DNA of 64,000 nt, taken from NCBI RefSeq assembly GCF_023898315.1, contig NC_064619.1:503226594-503290593 (forward strand). The letters are read 5' to 3'. A program made the translations under genes and the position numbers. The notes beneath the pieces are model-generated. The model searched no databases. It saw only the letters and a list, made by a program, of their open reading frames with translations, and was not told where the DNA came from. This DNA is from Schistocerca nitens. Its lineage: Eukaryota > Arthropoda > Insecta > Orthoptera > Acrididae. Below, piece after piece: positions 57,426 to 64,000 of the stretch; position 1 is the first letter of the stretch, and each line of letters begins with the position of its first letter.

Positions 57426-57957
57426 TCATCATCAGTGCCAACATATAGGATCAGGGACATCATAATGAGCATTTAGAGGTGGAAAAAGACGTGAAGATGT
57501 CAGCAAGCATTTGTGACTGCAAAGAAAAATTTAAAAACAGTGAAACTAGTTATTCCGAATCTATAGAAAATAAATACGTGACGAAACTATGACCAATGAA
57601 GACGACAAAATGAGCAAATCAGTGAAAAATGGACACGATTACTTCTCCTACAGCGCGGCTGTCTTCAAAATCAACATCGCATCATTGCAATAGCAAAAAA
57701 CAACAACAGTACCTTGTTCGGAACAGACAGACAATAGTATTGTGCCAATCGCAGTGTTGTGCGCCAAAGAATTCCATGGGCTGCAAGAAAAAGCTGGGTA
57801 GCAGAGGAACAACCGGACCCACCGGATGACACCTAACTTCATCTGTGTAATAGAAATTAATGGTACTCGGACGCAGAATGACACTGAAAATGCTTCTGTT
57901 AGGAACAGAGGAAAGAGGAACTCAGTTTAATATACTAAATAAGGACAAACTTTCTAT

Positions 57958-58562
57958 AACGGTGATCAAAAAGTTTCCGTTTGGGGGCCGTAAATTCCAG
58001 AATAGTTATGCCAATCAGGCCAAATCGCCGAGAGCATTTAGGCAATCATCCCAACGACGCACAAAGAAGTATATACCCGTTTGGTAAAACACGGTGTAAT
58101 GCTGCGTGAAGAAACTCGTAGCAGCGTGCTGCACATCCTCACCCAACAGGAATTGTCCACCCTTCAAGGCTCTTTTTATGGGACCGAAGGCGTGTCAATC
58201 ACATGTGGAGAGATTAAGACCTTAGGGCGGTTGCTCTAGTGTCTCCCTCTTGAGTTGGCGTAACTGACGGCTCTGGTCTCGCACGTACCGACGTCTCGTG
58301 TCGAATCATGACCAGCACGGAACTTGGTGCGTCATTCCATGACGGCGATTTTCGACAGACGTGTAGCCAGAAAAGATTAAAAGCACATTGGTCCTATTTG
58401 GACGCATTTGGTAATAATGTCACCATACTTCACATTTATTCAATTATCGCACGCACGTCGGAAAACACGAATGTCGCGCTAATCTCTTGCCTGCCTGTGG
58501 CGCTGAGTTGCATATGCGTTGGAGCAACGCCCTCCTACGAAAGCTTTTTGATCGTACCTTGT
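57958..58562 (-). mobile_element. Mariner-like remnant
   Basis: Ends GGTGATCAAAAAGTTTCCGT (57960-57979) and the reverse complement of GAAAGCTTTTTGATCGTACC (58539-58558) are inverted repeats. The minus strand near the left end reads HYTVFYQTGIYFFVRRWDDC then LNALGDL, the C-terminal F..GI..L..RW..C....G block of mariner transposases. The catalytic part is largely deleted. Confidence 0.65.
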
Positions 58563-58564
58563 AT

Positions 58565-59222
58565 TTAATGTGATTACTTTAATAATGGGTGTAAGAGTGG
58601 GTAATGGACTGTTTCAAGAATATCACATTGACATTAAGGAATGTTTTAGAACTTGAATGGAAGTAAAATTGATTCTATTGCTTCTGACCGCTAAACCTGA
58701 CCTTCTCTTCAAAATCCTGTAGTGTACTGTTATACTAGAAGAGGTCTTAACAATAGTGGAAGTAAAATTTCTTCTGTTGTTCTGATTGCTGTACCTTACT
58801 TAGTTTTTTAATTCGGAAGAGTCTGTATTATTATACTAGCAGAGGACACAACAGGCTCCATTTTTCTGTTCGTTCCAAAAAAAAAAAAAAGGACTGAGTA
58901 TTCTCAAATCCGTTGTGTAGTGGTGTACAACATAAGGGTGCCAAATTTTTTTAATGTACTTGCAGGTAATGGTGTGAACATTTAATGAATAAGAGATGCC
59001 AGCAATAACTTTCTTCAAAACATTTTTACTTGCTAGTGACCAAAGAGGTATGTTGAGTGGCACTCGTATGGTTGATCATAGAACTCGTGGTACGTCTTTT
59101 GCAGTCATGATTCCACAACAGGACTAAACTTAAGAACCTGACCAGAGGCTTTATGATTTTTATGTCTACAATTCCTGTATCGAGTAATAGCTGTACGCCT
59201 GTCCGAAAATATATAAAAGTTC
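58565..59222. other. Unassigned interval
   Basis: Contains 14 consecutive A at 58877-58890; no element recognised. Confidence 0.25.
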
Positions 59223-59224
59223 AG

Positions 59225-60485
59225 TAAGTAAAGCAACACTTTTTTCGGAAAGCAGGTTCGTTTTATTTAGGATTCCAATGCACCAAGTCATTCCCATGTC
59301 TTTTGCCAACAAAACGCTGCTCTTCAACAAAATGTCCGTCCACTGAGGGACTACAGGCCGGCATGATACCACCGGAGCCATCGTCTTGCTGCTTCAGTAA
59401 CCTCTCGTCATCCACGTACTGCTTCTCGCGGCGAGCATTCTTCATTGTGGCAAATAGATGAAAGTTGGAAGGTGTAAAATCCGGGCTGTAGGGTGGATGA
59501 GGAACAAAAGTCCAATAACGTTTTGTACGCTCCTTTCTCTTGTATGATACTTTGCGTTGTCGTGGAGAAGTTCGTTTCCATTTATGTGGCGACAAACGCA
59601 CTAAAGTCATTTCTTCCATTTCCTGAGTGTAGCACTAAACACTTCAGAGTTGACTGGTCTACCATGAAGTACGACATCAAACTGAATACCTCTTTCAGAG
59701 TCTCGAAAGGCCGATGCCATGACTTTACCTGCAAAGGGTGCGGCTTTGAACTTTTTCTTCGGAGGGAAGGTGATGTGACGCCACTCCATGGACTGCCATT
59801 TTGTTTCCGGTTCGAAGTGATGAACCCATGTTTCATCACCCGTGACGATGTTCGACAAAAAATTTCCACGATCAGCTTCGTGAGGTGCAAGGAACTCCTT
59901 ACATATGATACTCTGTTGCTCATTATGGTCTTCTATTAGGCGGTGAGGAACCCAGTGCGTACATACCTTTGAGTACGCCAACTGGTAGACGAGTGTGACA
60001 GCACAACCAACAGAGACGCCCAGTTGTGCAGCGAAGTTTTTGCTTGTGATCCGTCGATCATCTCAAATAAGAGTGTCCACAAGTTCCAACATTGGCAGGA
60101 CTTAAAGCTGTGTGCGGCCGGCCGTTACGCTGAAGATAGGGCAGGTTTGCTCGACCTTATTGCGAGCATGACAGGTATCTCACCTAACGACTCACCATGC
60201 TTTTGTTCACTGCCATTTCTCCATAGGCATTCTCCAAGTGTCAACGGATATCTGCGCTGCTCTTGCTTTGCAGCAACAGATTCCCGGTGACCGCTCTCTG
60301 CTTGGTAAACATCACCGTTGCAGATACCATTTTGAAAGTTACGTATAGCGCCGCCAGCTATTGGACCATCAAGAATCGGTACAGTCTGAAGCGGGAATAT
60401 TCCACGTGTCCCACAACAAATACCGCGTGTTTAAGCCGAAATTGACTGAGAAAAAGTATGTTGCATTACTTACTGAACGCCCTTC
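59225..60485 (-). mobile_element. Mariner transposon, inactive
   Basis: The ends AGTAAAGCAACACTTTTTTC (59228) and, in reverse complement, AGTAATGCAACATACTTTTT (60447-60466) are imperfect TIRs. Size about 1.26 kb, normal for mariner. The transposase is on the minus strand. A deleted relative lies at 48780-51385. Confidence 0.85.
59263..60250 (-). pseudogene. Mariner transposase, frameshifted
   Basis: The N-terminal region lies in broken frames 59990-60250. Frame 59607-59981 reads WVPHRLIEDHNEQQ, IVTGDETWVHHFEPETKWQS (first catalytic Asp, GDETW) and AGKVMASAFRDSERGIQFDV. A shift separates it from 59263-59619: PPYSPDFTPSNFHLFATMK holds the third Asp (SPDF), and an out-of-phase ELLHDNAKYH near 59560 holds the second. 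With Asp as the last catalytic residue this is a mariner (DDD) enzyme, unlike the DDE Tc1 copies here. All three catalytic residues survive, but frameshifts prevent a full product. Confidence 0.85.
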
Positions 60486-60524
60486 GTCAATAAAAGTCCT
60501 TAATAAGTAAAAAGGCAAAGATAG

Positions 60525-60835
60525 CCGTGCGCGTTAAAGCATTCGCTTCCCGGACATAGGGACGAGCTCTAGTCCCGGTTCGAATCCATCGGGCGGGTTA
60601 ATGACGAGGACGTGTGTGCCCATGAACCTGTATCTGGATTTTAGGTTCTTTCCTATAGGCCACTCGTTGAATACCTGCCTTGTATCCCCGTCCCACCTCA
60701 AATAGACGTTATGCTAACACGTGTTAAACTTTGTGAAACTTACACATAATATCTATTTTCGACGCAGACAAATGGGGTGTACTGATTCTGTCCTCGCGGG
60801 TGGATAGGAGACTGATGACTATAGATGTGTAGTCT
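60525..60835 (+). mobile_element. SINE-like unit (type H)
   Basis: A-box-like ATAGCCGTGCGCGTTAAAGC and B box CCCGGTTCGAATCC at about 60575-60588, then a 230-base body ending GGAGACTGATGACTATAGAT. The 3' GACTGATGAC-TATAGAT resembles the SINE A/B body. Immediately followed by the RTE-type LINE tail. TSD not found. Confidence 0.55.
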
Positions 60836-60837
60836 CC

Positions 60838-62395
60838 TTGTTGTTGTGGTCTTCAGACCACACAACGATTTGATGCAGTTCTCCATGCTACTCTATCCTG
60901 TGCAAGATTCTTCATCTCCCAGTACCTACTGCAACCTACATCCTTCTCAATCTGTTTAGTGTATTCATCTCTTGGTCTCCCTCTACGATTTTTACCCTCC
61001 ACGCTGCCCTCCAATACTAAATTGGTGATCCCTTGATGCCTCAGAATATGCCCTACCAACCGATCCCTTCTTCTAGTCAAGTTGTGCCACAAATATTTCT
61101 TCTCTCCAATTCTTTTCAATACTTTCTCATTAGTTATGTAATCTATCCATCTAATCTTCAGCATTCTTCTGTAGCACCACATCTCGAAAGCTTCTATTCT
61201 CTTCTTGTTTAAACTATTTATCGTCCACGTTTCAGTTCCCAACATGGCTACACTCCACACAAATACTTTCAGAAACCACTTCTTGACACTTAAATCTATA
61301 ATCGATGTTAACAAACTTCTCTTCTTCAGATATGATTTCCTTGCCATTGCCAGTCTACATTTTATATCCTCTCTACTTCGACCATCATCAGTTATTTTGC
61401 CCCCCAAATAGCAAAACTCATTTGCTACTTTAAGCGTCTCATTTCCTAATCTAATTGCCGCAGCAGCACCCGATTTAATTCGACTACATTCCATTATCCT
61501 CGTATTTCTTTTGTTGATGTTCATCTTATATCCTCCTTTTAAGACACTGTCCATTCCGTTCAGTTGCTCTTCCAGGTCCTTTGCTGTCTCTAATAGAATT
61601 ACAATGTTTTCGGCGAATCTCAAAGTTTTTATTTCTTCTCCGTGGATTTTAATTCCTACTGCTGATTTTTCTTTTGTTTCCTTTACTACTTGCTCAATAT
61701 ACAGATTGAATAACATCGGGGAGAGGCTACAACCCTGTCTCACTCCCTTCCCAACCACTGCTTCCCTTTCATGCCCCTCGATTCTTATAACTGCCATCTG
61801 GTTTCTGTACAAATTGTAAATAGCCTTTCGCTCCCTGTATTTTACCCCTGCCACCTTCAGAATTTGAAAGAGAGTATTCCAGTCAACATTGTCACAAGCT
61901 TTCTCTAAGTCTACAAATGCTAGAAACGTAGGATTGCCTTTCCTTAATCTCGCTTCTAAGATAAGTCGTAGGGTTCGTATTGCCTCACGTGTTCCAATAT
62001 TTCTACGGAATCCAAACTGATCTTCCCCGAGGTCGGCTTCTACCAGTTCATCCATTCGTCTATAAAGAATTCGTGTTAGTATTTTGCAGCAGTGGCTTAT
62101 TAAACTGATAGTTCGGTAATTTTCACATCTGTCAACACCTGTTTTCTTTGGGTTTGGAATTATTATATTCTTCTTGACGTCTGAGGGTACTTCGCCTGTC
62201 TCATACATCTTGCTCACCAGATGGTAGAGTTTTGTTAGGCCTGGCTCTTCCAAGGCTGTCAGTAATTCTAATGGAATGTTGTCTACTCTCGGGGCATTAT
62301 TTCGACTTAGGTCTTTCAGTGCTCTATCAAACTCTTCACGTAGTTTCATAGCTCCGATTTCATCTCCATCTACCATCTTTTCCATTTCTCCTTAA
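60838..62395 (-). mobile_element. RTE-type LINE, 5' truncated
   Basis: The minus strand carries a long RT frame and ends 3' at about 60838 in GTGGTCTGAAGACCACA, a palindrome. The 5' truncation near 62395 removes the endonuclease. Distinct subfamily from the 31-33 kb copies but alignable at the C-terminus. Confidence 0.9.
60853..62385 (-). pseudogene. RTE-type reverse transcriptase, 510 codons open, active site mutated
   Basis: Longest open frame in the window. Residues 1-130 are the RT fingers (NNAPRVDNIPLELL, IIIPNPKKTG, ENYRTISLISHCCKILTRIL, DQFGFRRN). FLAFVDLEKACDNV (155-167) has the first catalytic Asp, D159. VRQGCSLSPMLFNLYIE spans 215-231. At 255-264 the active site reads LRFAENIVIL where FADD is expected: both aspartates of the pair are replaced (D to E, D to N), so polymerisation is ruled out on family knowledge. 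Thumb NEFCYLGGKITDDGRS; C-terminal block MWCYRRMLKIRW (402-413) and a basic tail. The endonuclease is missing by truncation. The Met start is simply the first in the truncated frame. Confidence 0.9.
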
Positions 62396-62399
62396 GCCC

Positions 62400-64000
62400 A
62401 TAATTAGCGGCAGCATGTTCAGCAGTGAGAATATCCCGTAGAGGCTACTGAATATTCTTTTTCCGAAAGTGTATAAACCGATAAGCTATTTTAATGTTGA
62501 AAGTTAATTAGCATTCAGATCTAGGTAGTGACATGTAAAGTAAATCGTAGTGTCAGTCTGATCACGCTGCGAAACCGATGAAGTACGCAAATAGCGCTTG
62601 AGATAGACAGAAGCAAACTGAGATCCCCTGCAGTGCCTTCATCTACCTTAGAGCGCCCAGACTGCGTCTATATTGATATTCATGAATGCAGGCGATGATA
62701 ACAACAGCTCTTACCCTCATGTTTTGCAAATAATGAACCAAATTTCAGACTCGCGACGGTCAACCACAAATTTCCATCTAGTACCCAGTCGGCGGCACGT
62801 CGCCTCCGAGGCGCCCGTGGAGTTTTCCAGAGTGCGACTTTAACTTTAGAGCTCGTCTGGAGCATTGCATCCAGAAGAGAACTTGTTGTTGAGAATTATT
62901 AAGGACGTTCAACGCGAGAACAAACGCCGACTCCACGGAGCACTGAGTGCAGAGCGGGCGGCCGCCCTTTTATTTAGTGGGGCGTTACTCGCGCCCGGCG
63001 GACCCTACATCTCCATTACCTGCACAATAACGCCTTCAGAATGAGAGCCCGCCGCTCCATTTACAGCTCCGGAGCAGAACGGTTTACCGGATGAATAACG
63101 GTTACTGGCCGACGTTAGCGCCGAAGTCTGCAGTCAAGATCGCGTACCTCGGAAGAATTTGGGTTGCTCCCGGAGTCAGCGTTTAGCGGACACAGCAGTT
63201 TGCTATGCCCTAACTGGAGTCGTCACACTTGGCCTCCTTTGCTCTTCCGTCTCAAGGGACGAACCTTTCGGGCCTTTAGAATTTAAGGGTATTAAGCAGG
63301 AATACCTGGGATGAGAATGTGCAGAAGTCTAGGATAAATAACAGAGGACAGTAGAATTCCCGAAGAGGCTCCCGGAAGAGTGACAAGGTAATGTAAAGCT
63401 GGATCACTTCTCATATGCGACAGTGTGAAAGACATGTAATTAAAAATTTTTGGAAATCATTCTAACGAAATTTATCCAAATTAATGCTTTTCCTCACCAT
63501 GTTTAAACTCCGCTCTTTCCTCAAAATTCCTTTTATAGCTCGTTGTACCACTTTCCTTCCAGAAAAATATATGACGTGATTCTTTCTGCTTACTACAGTT
63601 GGATTCTCCTATGGTCTATTCAGCCATGACTAAATTTCGTTGTAGCGTTTACGCAGCTGAAACTAAGGTCCGTCGCTGACTTGTTCCAAGGTCCCCGAAA
63701 TACTGCTCACCAAACCTGGGTCCCAATGGAGTCTTTTTTATTTATGCAATTAACTCCAGCTTGAGACTATTCTGTCAGAACGAAGTATACCGCAATTAAA
63801 AATGAAAATAGCGAATTAAGACTGATATAATTATTTAAGGCATAGTGGTATACAGATAAGAAACAGAGGTCAACATCCCAACCGCTGTGGGAGCGCAGAG
63901 AGTCGGAAACCAGCGCGCATGCTGAGTTTCCTCTCTTGGTGGACCCCCTACAGAAGGTATTCTACCCTTCAAAATTTAACAGTTGTCGCTCTGTTGTCAG
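62400..64000. other. Unassigned interval with GC-rich stretch
   Basis: 62750-63250 is GC-rich with many CpG (GCGGGCGGCCGCCC near 62955) and no frame or element I recognise. It could be an undecayed CpG-rich region, an old repeat, or regulatory DNA; nothing decides between them. Confidence 0.3.

Overview
The window reads as a gene-desert stretch of a large, repeat-rich insect genome. An acridid grasshopper or locust (Schistocerca-like) is the best guess. That guess rests on my recall of the interspersed families (tRNA-headed SINEs with a shared 3' body, jockey-type LINEs ending in TGTAGA repeats, several Tc1 lineages) and on overall composition, not on a database search. I find no convincing host exon, no rRNA, no bona fide tRNA gene and no CRISPR. 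Nearly everything recognisable is a transposable element, mostly broken.

Layout. 1-600: LINE remnant abutting a broken piggyBac (about 601-3165). 3400-7172: jockey-type LINE holding an inverted-repeat SINE composite and a Tc1-like element, which itself holds two SINEs and a hairpin insertion. 8.5-13.8 kb: decayed Tc1, internally deleted Tc1, SINEs, RTE-type LINE fragments. 16.2-19.8 kb: L1-like LINE on the minus strand, split by a nearly intact Tc1 element with a 340-residue transposase (17777-18799, the best gene in the window) and by a SINE. 20-22.3 kb: four SINE-like units and a LINE 3' end. 25.2-27.05 kb: LINE remnant plus decayed Tc1. 29.8-34 kb: Tc1 scrap and two RTE-type LINE copies facing each other. 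35.6-40.3 kb: foldback element, three Tc1 pieces of two families, a jockey LINE inside one of them, and a SINE. 42-44.3 kb: short tandem repeat, RTE 3' end, retroposon-like tail. 47.4-51.4 kb: Tc1, then an internally deleted mariner split by a jockey LINE that carries a SINE. 54.1-57.4 kb: decayed near-full-length jockey LINE with a SINE. 58-60.5 kb: two mariners. 60.5-62.4 kb: SINE-like unit and an RTE-type LINE with a long open frame but a damaged active site. The gaps hold no feature I can defend.

The genes do not form a pathway. The window records successive transposition: target-site duplications let insertions be ordered in time, SINEs probably rode on LINE machinery, and Tc1/mariner elements moved by their own DDE transposases. 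Families named from memory are marked as such; catalytic motifs, stops, TIRs and TSDs were read from the sequence.
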